From contig CALLZM010000006.1 of NCBI GenBank assembly GCA_937858705.1, positions 223,648-287,647 of the forward strand: a DNA stretch of 64,000 bases. Direction: 5' to 3'. The translations under genes and the position numbers were made by a program. The first letter of the stretch is position 1. Each line of letters begins with the position of its first letter. This document shows positions 18,732-27,532 of the stretch, piece by piece. The stretch comes from an uncultured Candidatus Saccharibacteria bacterium (GTDB taxonomy: Bacteria; Patescibacteriota; Saccharimonadia; Saccharimonadales; Saccharimonadaceae). The notes under the pieces are model-generated. The model ran no database searches. It was not told where the DNA came from and saw only the letters and a list, made by a program, of their open reading frames with translations.

Positions 18732-18810
18732 ATGTATAATATACATACATTGTGATGGTTGTAAATAGTACTGTTCTTTGGGCGAAGGGAGCATGATACA
18801 ATAGCTATCG

Positions 18811-19752
18811 ATGATTGAAGACATAGTGCATACTGGACCATTTCAAGAAGTAGCAAAATTCTTTAGCCAAAAGAATGCGTTTAGCGCCGTGCTGCTGTTT
18901 ATCTTGGTGCTTGTTTTGGCATTTTTCCTCAGTCGCTATGTTGCCAAGCTTCTCATATGGGCAGCACAAAAAGTGGCAGTCCATGCCGACAGAACCGATA
19001 ACGAACTAAAAATGATGCAACTACGGCAAGTTGAGACATATCTTAGTATCGCTGTAGCGGTGATCCGAGCATTGATAGTGGCAGTGGTGGCGTATATTAC
19101 TTGGCGTATTTTGAGTCCGACCGATAACCCGAGCGGCGTCGCAGCTATTGGAGCAAGTGCTTTTTTTGTGGTATTTGCAGGCCAGACACTTGGTATGCTA
19201 CTAAGAGATATTACTTCAGGCGCGATGATGATCACCGAGCAATGGTTTGGTGTGGGTGATCATGTGAGGATTGAGCCGTTCAATGAATTGACGGGAGTAG
19301 TAGAGCGGTTTAACCTCCGTTCAACGAAACTTCGTAGCCTAAATGGTGAAGTGATTTGGGTAAATAACCAATACATTCAAGCGGTACATGTGACTCCAAG
19401 AGGTCTGCGCACTATTGCGGTCGATGTGTTCACTCGAGACGCCGATCGGGCGGTGAACACTATCAAAGAAATTATCGGTACTATACCAACGGGCACCATG
19501 ATGCTTGCATCGCCGCTGAAAATAACCAGAGTAGAAAAATGGGCGAGTGATACAACGCGCATTACCGTAGTTGGGCAGACCGCACCAGGGAGAGAATGGC
19601 TTATCCAAGAATTTTTAGTAAATGCCATTGCCGATGTCGATGAAGGAGTCGAGAAAGATAAGCGACTCTTTCTCTATAAGCCATTTGCACGGTTTGCCGA
19701 TGAAACGGCGACGAAAAAATTCAAACGAGCCGTCCGAGCAAAACAGCAATAG
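18811..19752 (+). CDS. Small-conductance mechanosensitive channel (MscS family)
   Basis: 313 residues. Two helices (~20-45 and ~75-100) precede the pore helix region AIGASAFFVVFAGQTLGMLLRDITSGAMMITEQWFGVGDHVRIE, the conserved TM3 and beta-domain start of MscS. The beta domain has FNELTGVVERFNLRSTKLRSLNGEVIWVNNQ. The channel opens under hypo-osmotic membrane tension and releases solutes. TACAAT ends eight bases before the ATG. It converges with the ClpC-like gene. Confidence 0.92.
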   Translation: MIEDIVHTGPFQEVAKFFSQKNAFSAVLLFILVLVLAFFLSRYVAKLLIWAAQKVAVHADRTDNELKMMQLRQVETYLSIAVAVIRALIVAVVAYITWRILSPTDNPSGVAAIGASAFFVVFAGQTLGMLLRDITSGAMMITEQWFGVGDHVRIEPFNELTGVVERFNLRSTKLRSLNGEVIWVNNQYIQAVHVTPRGLRTIAVDVFTRDADRAVNTIKEIIGTIPTGTMMLASPLKITRVEKWASDTTRITVVGQTAPGREWLIQEFLVNAIADVDEGVEKDKRLFLYKPFARFADETATKKFKRAVRAKQQ

Positions 19753-19755
19753 ACA

Positions 19756-21459
19756 CTATTGTAGCCACGGTTCATCACCGGTGATAATTACGCCGCCATC
19801 GAGTTGTCCGCTAATAATTCGTTCAGCAATCGGCATTTCGAAGTGATTGGCAACAAGCCGTTTTACAGGCCGTGCACCAAATAGGGGGTTGTAGTCGGCT
19901 TGCAATAGGGTTTCGAGAGTTTTGTCCGATATATGAAATGATATATTTTTGGAATGCAAACGGTGTTCGAGTTTCGTTATCTCTCGCTGTGCGAGTGCTA
20001 TTAATTGCGACACGGCAAGAGGTTGATACACCAGTATGGCATCGAAGCGGTTAATGAACTCTGGGCGAAAACTTTTTAGTAGCAATGGCATAAGTGTGGT
20101 TGAAGCAAACTGAGGCGTAGTGATATCTATGCCTTTTTGTGCGGCGTTGGCGATTTCGAGACTACCGATGTTTGAGGTGGCAAGCACCATTGTATGCGTG
20201 AAATCGACGGTAGTGCCGCTCGAATCAGTAAGGCGGCCGTCATCGAGCAGCTGCAAAAATACATCAAATAACTTGGCATGCGCTTTCTCTATTTCATCGA
20301 GCAGCACCAGCGAATACGGTTGGCGCATGACAGCGCCTGTGAGCTGCCCGCCTTCCTCGAAACCAACATAGCCTGGCGGCGAACCAGTCAAACGAATAGC
20401 GCTATGTGATTCGGAATATTCGCTCATATCAAGGCGCACCATGGCTTTGGGATTATCAAATACGATATTGGTGAGTGCTTTAGCTGTCTCGGTTTTACCA
20501 ACGCCCGATGGCCCGAGCAGCAAGAACGAACCCCTCGGCCGCGTTTCATCAGTAAGCCCGAGTTCATTCTTGATGATTGAGCGAGATATCACTTTCAGTG
20601 CAGCTGCTTGACCAATCACTTGTTGATTGAGCCGTTTCTCTAGATCGGTTAAGTGGGAATGATCTTTTTGTGTTAGGCTGGCGAGCGGTACTTTTTCTCG
20701 TTCGGCTATAAACGACTTTATATCATTGGCACTCACTTGGTGTTTGCCGTCAAATGCGGCCCGAATAGCAATATCTTCGATGAGTCGTATGCCGGTATCT
20801 GGCAGTTCACGCCCATGTCCATAGCGCCTGGCTAGCTTCATGAGTGTATCGATAGCATCATCGTCTGCCTTGATCCGTTGATCGGCGAATGATTGTCGCA
20901 AAATGCGAGCGATAGTGTGGTCCGGTAGAGATTCAACTTCAAGCGAAGTGAACAGGCGACTAAACGAATAATCATGTCGAAATAGACGGTCGAAAGCCGT
21001 CTTGGTGGTGCTGGCAATTAGCCAAACATTAGGGATATCGGCAATCATTTGGAGTAGTCCGACTGTTTGCTCTAATCTCGTAGAGTTGTTGGCGGCGAGT
21101 AGTTGGATATCTTCGACCACCACAATAGCACCGGGCAATTTGGCAAGGTTGGTATGGATAGCTTGGTAGCAACTCTGAACGCTGTCGCCTGCTACCAATA
21201 GGTTGAGAACTGGCGTAATATCGAGCTCGTACACTTTGCTGGGTAAATGAGGCAGTGCGCCCTCGCCGACTGCTTGAGCCAGCATAGCGATCAAACTCGT
21301 TTTTCCAAGGCCTGGCTCACCAACAATAATTGCATGATGATGATTTGGCTTAAGGAGAATTTGCACTAAACGGCGCAACTCTGCTTCACGACCAGCGATG
21401 GGCCGTAGCTTTTTAGACCGCGCTGTCAGATTGCGAAACTTCAACGAAACTTCGGTCAT
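19756..21459 (-). CDS. ClpC-like two-domain AAA+ ATPase lacking the N-domain
   Basis: 567 residues. D1 starts almost at the N-terminus: IAGREAELRRLVQILL, Walker A GEPGLGKTSLI (~46), Walker B-like VVVEDIQLL. The D2 domain has Walker [40 protein letters not shown] pore loop, Walker B VLLDEIEKAH and sensor TSNIGS. The usual ~150-residue Clp N-domain is missing and the linker between D1 and D2 is short, with no ClpB-type middle domain. It therefore looks like a shortened unfoldase of the ClpA/ClpC group. The ATGA overlap with the preceding acidic-protein gene indicates translational coupling; that protein could serve as adaptor or substrate (inference). Confidence 0.85.
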   Translation of the reverse strand: MTEVSLKFRNLTARSKKLRPIAGREAELRRLVQILLKPNHHHAIIVGEPGLGKTSLIAMLAQAVGEGALPHLPSKVYELDITPVLNLLVAGDSVQSCYQAIHTNLAKLPGAIVVVEDIQLLAANNSTRLEQTVGLLQMIADIPNVWLIASTTKTAFDRLFRHDYSFSRLFTSLEVESLPDHTIARILRQSFADQRIKADDDAIDTLMKLARRYGHGRELPDTGIRLIEDIAIRAAFDGKHQVSANDIKSFIAEREKVPLASLTQKDHSHLTDLEKRLNQQVIGQAAALKVISRSIIKNELGLTDETRPRGSFLLLGPSGVGKTETAKALTNIVFDNPKAMVRLDMSEYSESHSAIRLTGSPPGYVGFEEGGQLTGAVMRQPYSLVLLDEIEKAHAKLFDVFLQLLDDGRLTDSSGTTVDFTHTMVLATSNIGSLEIANAAQKGIDITTPQFASTTLMPLLLKSFRPEFINRFDAILVYQPLAVSQLIALAQREITKLEHRLHSKNISFHISDKTLETLLQADYNPLFGARPVKRLVANHFEMPIAERIISGQLDGGVIITGDEPWLQ

Positions 21460-23231
21460 ACTCTATTCACCTGTAGTTGCTCTTGAGAAGGATTTGATCC
21501 CCTGGGAGTTGCGCTGAAAGTAAATACCAAGTCGGTAGGGTCGGCTTGAGTCGTGTCGTTGACGGAGAAGCTATACGATATTTGCTGCTGAAAAAGATTC
21601 GTGTGATGGTCGAATGATTGCGAAGTAGTTTGCTGCTGTCTTTGATTTTGCTTTGGCGAACTAATAGCTTCTTCTTGAGGAGGGTAGCTATAGCTGTAAG
21701 TACTTGTTCCAGGTGGAGCGAAGTTGTTTTCTGATAGAAATTCGAAATGAGTTTTAGTGGGTTCTTGCATTTCTTTGGGTGTGGCTGTGATTGGCTTTTT
21801 GGCGATAACTTCCGCTGGTTGATGATAGAATCTCTCTTCGATCTTGGGTGTTGCATGTTGTTTCTCGGCGATCGGCTGTTTGTTTTGTGCAGTCTGTGCG
21901 ACGGCTATCTCTTTTTGGGCTTTTACAATGTTTACAGCAGGAGCTGGCGCAACTTTTTCTTCAACTGCCGGTTTTTGTCGTAATTGGACGAATACAGCTT
22001 TTTCCTCAACTTCCTCAATTTTCGCCGGTATTAGTACGGACGGTGATGCTTCAGCCGTTGTTTTTTTGACAACTATTTCTCTTTTTGGCTCCTCTCGATT
22101 TGATATAGCTTCTCTTTTTGGTTGCTCGGCAATCGTTTCTGGATCAATTGTTACGCTCTCGGTAATTTTCTCTTCGGTTTTCTGATGGATCGCACCTTCT
22201 GTATCAGTATCGGCGGATGAAATGGTTGGCGCGATTTCTTCTACTGTTGTTTCCGAGCTTATTGCTGGAGCTTCTTTCGTAGTTGTTTCTAGCGCTGGAG
22301 TATCAACTATTGCCTCATTTTCTATCACTAGTGAATCGTTGATATCTTCTATCTCTGCTTCCGCCATAGATTCTTCGCTCTTTGCTGCCACTGGAGTTTC
22401 TTCTGTTGTAATTTCCTCGACAACAGAGTCAGTTCTTTCAGATAGACTTTCTGTGCCTATGTCATAGACAGGCAATTCATCGACCGTATCAACTTTTTCC
22501 ATAATTTCTTCTGAATCGTCAGTCAATGCACTCGTCTCCACAGCACCAGTATCGGCATCACTTTCAAATATCACGCCATATTCTGCCTCACCCGTCTCTA
22601 GCTTTTCCGTTTCTGCTGTTTCTGTTACGGCCACATATAAATCTCCACCACCGTCACCGTCATCTGGTTGCGTTTCATTATCTGGCTCGTGATTCTTCAC
22701 GGTTTCTGCCAACTCGGCAGTATCAGTGATTCCACTATCGCCGTCTTCAACTTCGGGTTCTTCTAGCAACTCAATCAGTCGCAATTCCATGGTGGCGACA
22801 ATAGTCATGAGCTGGTTGCCATGAGCATCGTAACCCTTGGGCACATAGGTCTGAACCGACCAAGCTTCATGCTCGTCATCGCCAAAACCGAAACTAGGGT
22901 CGAGTTTTGTTTCAACCGTCGCAGGTTCTAGAAGTGCTATGACTTCATTAAATATTGCAGCCTGATCGGTATCCAAAATGAGAGGCATATGGAGCAGTGG
23001 TTCGCCATTTTCATCTTGAGCATATATGCCGCTTTCGAGAACAATATAAGGAAATTCAGTAGAAACTTTACTCTCGGTTTCCGCATTGCTGGGGTCGAGT
23101 TCTGAGCTATGCTCGAAAGGAGGCATTGCAGCGTGCACTTCTTCGTCTGTTTCGAAAGGATTTTCAGGCGCGCGCGCGATTTCGACTTCAGGAGTAAACG
23201 GACGCAATTCGGCTGTTGCTGGCGATGTCAT
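21456..23231 (-). CDS. Acidic Glu/Thr-rich protein coupled to the ClpC-like gene
   Basis: 591 residues from ATG 23231, preceded by AAGGGGG nine bases upstream; the frame extends to 23381 without a better start. Residues ~60-180 look folded (FPYIVLESGIYAQDENGEP, SVQTYVPKGYDAHGNQ), then ~350 residues of low-complexity Glu/Thr/Ser/Val sequence follow, with a Gln/Ser-rich end. No signal peptide or membrane helix. I recognise no family. The four-base overlap with the downstream ATPase gene suggests joint function, for instance as a scaffold or recruited substrate. Confidence 0.7.
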   Translation of the reverse strand: MTSPATAELRPFTPEVEIARAPENPFETDEEVHAAMPPFEHSSELDPSNAETESKVSTEFPYIVLESGIYAQDENGEPLLHMPLILDTDQAAIFNEVIALLEPATVETKLDPSFGFGDDEHEAWSVQTYVPKGYDAHGNQLMTIVATMELRLIELLEEPEVEDGDSGITDTAELAETVKNHEPDNETQPDDGDGGGDLYVAVTETAETEKLETGEAEYGVIFESDADTGAVETSALTDDSEEIMEKVDTVDELPVYDIGTESLSERTDSVVEEITTEETPVAAKSEESMAEAEIEDINDSLVIENEAIVDTPALETTTKEAPAISSETTVEEIAPTISSADTDTEGAIHQKTEEKITESVTIDPETIAEQPKREAISNREEPKREIVVKKTTAEASPSVLIPAKIEEVEEKAVFVQLRQKPAVEEKVAPAPAVNIVKAQKEIAVAQTAQNKQPIAEKQHATPKIEERFYHQPAEVIAKKPITATPKEMQEPTKTHFEFLSENNFAPPGTSTYSYSYPPQEEAISSPKQNQRQQQTTSQSFDHHTNLFQQQISYSFSVNDTTQADPTDLVFTFSATPRGSNPSQEQLQVNRV

Positions 23232-23452
23232 TGTTCCGTTTCCCCCTTCCGCTATAGTACGAGCGGGTGGGGAAGTCTTGTTGGATAAGACTGCCTGCTC
23301 TTTTCCGCGAAGACCATAGCATATTGCTCGGATAGGGCGGTTTTCTGGCTTTACAGTTGCGCGACAGTGGAGGAATTGCACCTCACTTACCCGTGACCCC
23401 TATTCGAAATGTATTGTGTATAGTTACTGTACGCCAAAACCGAGCAAAACAC

Positions 23453-23468
23453 TGTGATATATGTCACT
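23453..23468. promoter_or_regulatory. Crp-type operator upstream of cobO
   Basis: TGTGA-TATATG-TCACT, nine of ten conserved positions of the Crp consensus. It lies about 40 bp ahead of a probable transcription start near 23500, the class II activator position, and very close in sequence to the site before nrdJ. Confidence 0.65.
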
Positions 23469-23471
23469 TAT

Positions 23472-23520
23472 TCACTAAATATAGGGGTATATGTCGTAAT
23501 TTTGACACTATATTTAGTGG
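23472..23520. promoter_or_regulatory. Pair of NrdR-like boxes upstream of cobO
   Basis: Box 1 TCACTAAATATAGGGG (23472-23487) and box 2 ACACTATATTTAGTGG (23505-23520) match the NrdR palindrome ACACTATATATAGTGT at 12 and 14 of 16 positions. Centres are 33 bp apart, close to three helical turns, like known NrdR pairs. They cover the probable core promoter, which fits repression. Confidence 0.6.
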
Positions 23521-23557
23521 TTTTATTGACAATGAAAAGAATAAGCAGGTACCATAG

Positions 23558-24127
23558 ATGAATATGGAAGGATACGAGACGAAACCGTCAGTTGTGCTGG
23601 TATATACTGGGGATGGCAAAGGTAAGACCAGCGCAAGCCTTGGGTTGATGGCGCGAGCGCTAGGCGGTGGCTGGAAGGTCGCATATCTCCAATTCATCAA
23701 GCATTGGCGGGTGGGCGAGCATGAATTTATCGAAAAAATCCAGCCTTTGTATAGCGATCAGCTCTATTTTTACAGGGGTGGAAAAGGGTTTTACAATGCC
23801 GGCACAATGAGTGCCAAGCATGTATCGGAGCATGAACATAAAGTCGCGGCCGAAGATACCTATGCGATAGCGCAAACTCTCGCAAGCAGCGGGGAATACC
23901 AACTGGTGATTTGCGACGAAATAAACAACGCTGTGCACGATGGTCTTCTCACGAAGAAGCAGCTGTCATCACTCATCACTACAAAACATGCTACGACGAG
24001 CCTGTGTTTAACAGGTCGCAATTTTCCAAGTAGCCTCCTTTCAAAAGTCGATATCGCCACAGATATGCATAAAATAAAACATCATTACGACGATAAATTT
24101 CTCGCCAACCCCGGCATCGATTACTAG
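23558..24127 (+). CDS. cobO: Cob(I)yrinic acid a,c-diamide / cobalamin adenosyltransferase
   Basis: 189 residues of the CobA/CobO/BtuR family. The P-loop is YTGDGKGKTSASLGL (~15-29), followed by VAYLQFIK and LVICDEINNAVHDGLL, the conserved Walker-B-like region. The enzyme transfers the adenosyl group of ATP to cob(I)alamin, giving the adenosylcobalamin used by class II ribonucleotide reductase, whose gene is next (196 bp downstream). With no other cobalamin pathway gene in view, it probably serves to activate scavenged B12. Operators for a Crp-type and an NrdR-type regulator lie upstream. Confidence 0.92.
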   Translation: MNMEGYETKPSVVLVYTGDGKGKTSASLGLMARALGGGWKVAYLQFIKHWRVGEHEFIEKIQPLYSDQLYFYRGGKGFYNAGTMSAKHVSEHEHKVAAEDTYAIAQTLASSGEYQLVICDEINNAVHDGLLTKKQLSSLITTKHATTSLCLTGRNFPSSLLSKVDIATDMHKIKHHYDDKFLANPGIDY

Positions 24128-24172
24128 AGAGCCACACTACATATAGCGGGTCCTAAAATGGAGGCAGTATTT

Positions 24173-24206
24173 ACGCTATATATGGTGTACACGCTATATA
24201 TAGCGT
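24173..24206. promoter_or_regulatory. Tandem NrdR-like boxes upstream of nrdJ
   Basis: ACGCTATATATGGTGT (24173-24188) and ACGCTATATATAGCGT (24191-24206) each match the NrdR palindrome at 14 of 16 positions. Centres are 18 bp apart, tighter than the usual pairs. NrdR is the nucleotide-sensing repressor of ribonucleotide reductase genes; its own gene is not in this window. Confidence 0.65.
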
Positions 24207-24231
24207 TGTAATATTAACTATTACACCTAAA

Positions 24232-24247
24232 TGTGATGTATGTCACA
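24232..24247. promoter_or_regulatory. Crp-type operator upstream of nrdJ
   Basis: TGTGA-TGTATG-TCACA, a perfect Crp consensus palindrome. TATACT near 24270 is the likely -10 box, putting the operator about 42 bp before the start, the class II activation position. Confidence 0.75.
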
Positions 24248-24323
24248 GATTTATTGTTTTTGCTTACCTATACTAAGTATATTGCTTCTAGAAAGCACAC
24301 AAACATTTTAAGAGGGGGTTATA

Positions 24324-26636
24324 ATGGCAGAAACAGCCGCTAAAGAGCGGACAGCTAAGTCATCGACAGACGACAGAACAGTCCAAATCTATAACAAATA
24401 TATACCATTCACCAAGAAGCGAGACGACCGTAAGGTGCCGTTTGAGTTTAATAAAATTGTCCGTGCTATTTCTAAAGCCATGAAAGAAACTAGCGAAGGC
24501 AGTGAGGCCGAAGCAGCTATCGTGGCGCACCGCGTGGCGAGTGAGCTGATGTTGACCGCAAAGAAATATAAGACATTTGTACCAACCGTCGAAGCAGTCC
24601 AAGACGAAGTAGAGCGCCAGCTGATGCTCGCAGAATACACCGCTACCGCCAAAGCCTACATCATTTACCGCGAAGAGCATGCCAAAAAGCGCGAGCAAGA
24701 AGCGCTGGTGTCACCAGAAGTGAAAGAGGCAATTGCTTCGAGTAGCAAGTATTTCAAGTCTTCGTATCAAGAGTTCATTTTCTACCAGTTTTATGCAAGG
24801 TGGCGTGATGATCTTGGCCGCCGTGAAACTTGGGAAGAGGCCATCGATCGTTTTATGGAATACATGAAATTCAAGCTTGGCGATAAGCTAAAAGCCAGCG
24901 AATACAAAGAGGTTCGCGAAGGTATATTGAAGCAAGAAGTTTGTCCTTCGATGCGACTACTGTGGTCAGCTGGCGAAGCGTGCGATGCAACCAATGTTAC
25001 TGCCTACAACTGTGCCTACATTGCGCCAAAAACCTGGCAAGATCTCTCGGAAATTATGTATGTTTCGATGTGTGGCGCAGGATGCGGTTTCTCAGTTGAG
25101 TCAGAAAATGTCGAGCTCTTTCCGCAAATTCAAAAGCAATCTGGCAATAAGGTAGATCCTATCGTTGTCGAAGATAGCAAAGAAGGCTGGTGCCGCGCGT
25201 ATGTTGAGGCATGCCAAGTCTGGGCAAGCGGTGACGATGTAGATATCGACTATTCTCAGCTGCGACCAGCTGGTGCACGACTGTTTACTATGGGTGGTCG
25301 TTCATCTGGTCCAGCACCACTTCGTGAACTGATGGACTTTACTCGCAAGAAAATGCTGGCTCGCCAAGGTCGTCGCCTGTCGACACTCGATCTCCACGAT
25401 ATTATCTGCCAAATTGGACTGATTGTGGTAGCAGGTGGTGTTCGTCGCTCGGCTCTCATTTCTCTCTCTGCTCTCGATGATGTCGCCTTGCGTGACTCAA
25501 AAAAGGGTGCCTTTTGGCAAACTGAAGGTCAACGAAGTATGGCAAATAACTCAGCAGTCTATGAGGTAAAGCCAAGTGCTGGTGAGTTCTTGCAAGAGTG
25601 GACGGCCCTGGTGACATCTGGCTCTGGTGAACGAGGTATTTACAACCGCGGCGGTCTTGAACAGCAAGTGCCAGCTCGTCGTTGGGAGCAAATTAAAGAT
25701 CAATCACAGGTGGGCGTCAACCCATGTGGCGAGATCTACCTCCGCAGCAAGCAATTTTGCAACCTTACTTCTATCGTAGTGCGACCAGAAGATAGCATGG
25801 ATGACCTCAAGCGCAAAATGCGTCTGGCGACTATCCTTGGTACCTATCAAGCTACCTTGACGCACTTTGGCTACCTTGACAAAGCATGGCAAGATAACTG
25901 TGAGGCTGAGCAGCTTCTTGGTGTCTCGATCACTGGGTATTACGACAACGACCTTGTACGCACCGACTCTACTCTGAAGGCGCTTCGCAAAGAGGCGATC
26001 GATGTCAACAAAGAATACGCCAAGCGATTCGATGCTAACCCATCGACTGCCATCACTTGTGTGAAGCCGCACGGCAACTCTGGCCAGCTTCTCGGCGTTG
26101 GCTCAGGCATGCATCCATGGTTTGCCAAGCACTATATTCGTCGCGTCCGTATCAGCGTTAACGACCCATTGCTCAAGCTGGCTCGCGACCAAGGTGTGCC
26201 TATCTTCCCAGAAGTTGGCTATTCGACTGCCACCGCCACCACTATGGTGATGGAATTCCCAGTCAAAGCTCCAGAGGGCGCAGTCGTCTCGAAAGATGTT
26301 TCAGCGCTCGAAATGCTCAAAGAATGGAAGCGACTCAAAGAAAACTTTACCGAACATAATCCATCGGTTACTATCTATGCTGGTGATGATGAGTGGATGG
26401 GTATTGCCGACTTTGTGTACAAAAACTGGGACATCGTTGGCGGACTCTCGTTCCTGCCGCGAAACGACCATGTTTACCAACTGGCTCCGTACGAAGAAAT
26501 CACCGAAGAAGAGTATGACAAACGCAAGGAAGCACTTGGCACGCTCGACTTCTCGAAACTGGTGGTATACGAACGAGAAGACCAAACCATCGGCGCAAAA
26601 GAACTTGGGTGTGTTGGTGGAGCCTGTGAAGTCTAG
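24324..26636 (+). CDS. nrdJ: Adenosylcobalamin-dependent ribonucleotide reductase (class II)
   Basis: 770 residues; ATG 24324 is preceded by AGAGGGGG. An ATP-cone occupies ~25-120, the allosteric domain that reads ATP/dATP. The catalytic barrel contains TAYNCAYIAP (first redox cysteine), NPCGEIYLRS (Asn-Cys-Glu active-site triad), and a C-terminal CVGGACEV pair that re-reduces the site. The enzyme converts ribonucleotides to deoxyribonucleotides using adenosylcobalamin as radical source, without needing oxygen. It is the only reductase in the window. cobO upstream supplies the cofactor. Expression is likely under Crp-type activation and NrdR repression. Confidence 0.95.
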   Translation: MAETAAKERTAKSSTDDRTVQIYNKYIPFTKKRDDRKVPFEFNKIVRAISKAMKETSEGSEAEAAIVAHRVASELMLTAKKYKTFVPTVEAVQDEVERQLMLAEYTATAKAYIIYREEHAKKREQEALVSPEVKEAIASSSKYFKSSYQEFIFYQFYARWRDDLGRRETWEEAIDRFMEYMKFKLGDKLKASEYKEVREGILKQEVCPSMRLLWSAGEACDATNVTAYNCAYIAPKTWQDLSEIMYVSMCGAGCGFSVESENVELFPQIQKQSGNKVDPIVVEDSKEGWCRAYVEACQVWASGDDVDIDYSQLRPAGARLFTMGGRSSGPAPLRELMDFTRKKMLARQGRRLSTLDLHDIICQIGLIVVAGGVRRSALISLSALDDVALRDSKKGAFWQTEGQRSMANNSAVYEVKPSAGEFLQEWTALVTSGSGERGIYNRGGLEQQVPARRWEQIKDQSQVGVNPCGEIYLRSKQFCNLTSIVVRPEDSMDDLKRKMRLATILGTYQATLTHFGYLDKAWQDNCEAEQLLGVSITGYYDNDLVRTDSTLKALRKEAIDVNKEYAKRFDANPSTAITCVKPHGNSGQLLGVGSGMHPWFAKHYIRRVRISVNDPLLKLARDQGVPIFPEVGYSTATATTMVMEFPVKAPEGAVVSKDVSALEMLKEWKRLKENFTEHNPSVTIYAGDDEWMGIADFVYKNWDIVGGLSFLPRNDHVYQLAPYEEITEEEYDKRKEALGTLDFSKLVVYEREDQTIGAKELGCVGGACEV

Positions 26637-26658
26637 GCACTTCCTACTCAATAAAAAG

Positions 26659-26682
26659 CAGGGCTTTCGGGCCCTGTTTTTT
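26659..26682 (+). terminator. Rho-independent terminator of nrdJ
   Basis: CAGGGC/GCCCTG stem with a TTTCGG loop and a run of six T. Confidence 0.88.
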
Positions 26683-26696
26683 GTAGGGGGAAGGGG

Positions 26697-27347
26697 TTAT
26701 AGTGACGATGCCAGCTGATCTTCTATGCGCTCTAGGTCGCAAATTACGATACCCGAAGCGCCAGATTTTATAACGCCGTGTTGTTTCAGCGGCTTGAGGG
26801 TGCGATTGACCGTTTCTCGCGACAAGCCCACTCGTTTGGCTATTTCATTTTCGTTCAGCGACAGCTTCATATCGCCATTTGTTTGTCTCACGCCGAATCG
26901 TCTGGCATTGTCGGTTATCTCAAACAGTATTTGGCTCAAAGCCGTACCGCCCATCTGATGAGATAGTCGCCGTAGTAAGCACTCGGTATCTTCGTAGGCT
27001 TTCTCCAAAAGATACAGCGATATATGTGGGTGGTGTGCTATAAAATCCGCCATTTCATCGATAGGAGCAAGTCGCAATATACTTTTTTCGGTGACCTCAA
27101 AGAAAAATTGCACAGGTGATGGGCGGAGAGCTTGTGCAATTGGCATAAAGTCACCAGCACGATAGCTGCCGACCACTATTTCATTACCGCTTGGAGCAAT
27201 GTCATACTGGCTGATGCTGCCGCTCTCGATGTAATAGACAGAGCGAGGAACATCATCTGGTCGCAATAAACCGTGTCCTTTACTAAAGCATTGCTCTGGG
27301 TAGGACTGGAAAAACTCTGTAATTTCAGCTATAACCTCTGTCGACAT
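26697..27347 (-). CDS. Crp/Fnr family transcriptional regulator (paralog 2)
   Basis: 216 residues with an effector beta-roll (~15-115), dimer helix and a winged helix LNENEIAKRVGLSRETVNRTLKPLKQHGVI (~160-190). The recognition helix keeps R-E-T-V-N-R, the same R-E-x-x-x-R side chains with which E. coli CRP reads GTGA. This paralog, rather than the one at 8624, is therefore the better candidate for the TGTGA-N6-TCACA operators near nrdJ, cobO and 9308. It has no Fe-S cysteine set. It is convergent with nrdJ, separated by the terminator. Confidence 0.88.
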   Translation of the reverse strand: MSTEVIAEITEFFQSYPEQCFSKGHGLLRPDDVPRSVYYIESGSISQYDIAPSGNEIVVGSYRAGDFMPIAQALRPSPVQFFFEVTEKSILRLAPIDEMADFIAHHPHISLYLLEKAYEDTECLLRRLSHQMGGTALSQILFEITDNARRFGVRQTNGDMKLSLNENEIAKRVGLSRETVNRTLKPLKQHGVIKSGASGIVICDLERIEDQLASSL

Positions 27348-27470
27348 ATTCCTATCTCACTATTTTATACACTAGTTCGATACAACCATTATACAGTAGT
27401 TTATAAGAGTTAAGGCCTAAAACGGTCTACTATACTATAATTGTAGCACATTATGCAAATAAATGCAAGC

Positions 27471-27502
27471 TTGACGATAGTTAGGGGGGGGGGTGCTATA
27501 CT
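27471..27502 (+). promoter_or_regulatory. Promoter with a 10-G tract in the spacer
   Basis: TTGACG (27471-27476), a 20-nt spacer containing ten consecutive G (27484-27493), then TGC-TATACT (27497-27502). Loss of three G would give the optimal 17-nt spacing. It drives the surface-anchored protein at 27533. Confidence 0.7.
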
Positions 27503-27532
27503 AAAATACATAACTATAAATAGGGAGAATCT

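Noticed and set aside
21467..21856. 129-codon second minus-strand frame inside the acidic protein gene
   Set aside because: Off-frame shadow; no start signal, and the main frame is coupled to the ATPase gene.
24140..24150. A third NrdR-like half site (tatagcg) before nrdJ
   Set aside because: Only one half is recognisable and the spacing does not fit a helical repeat.
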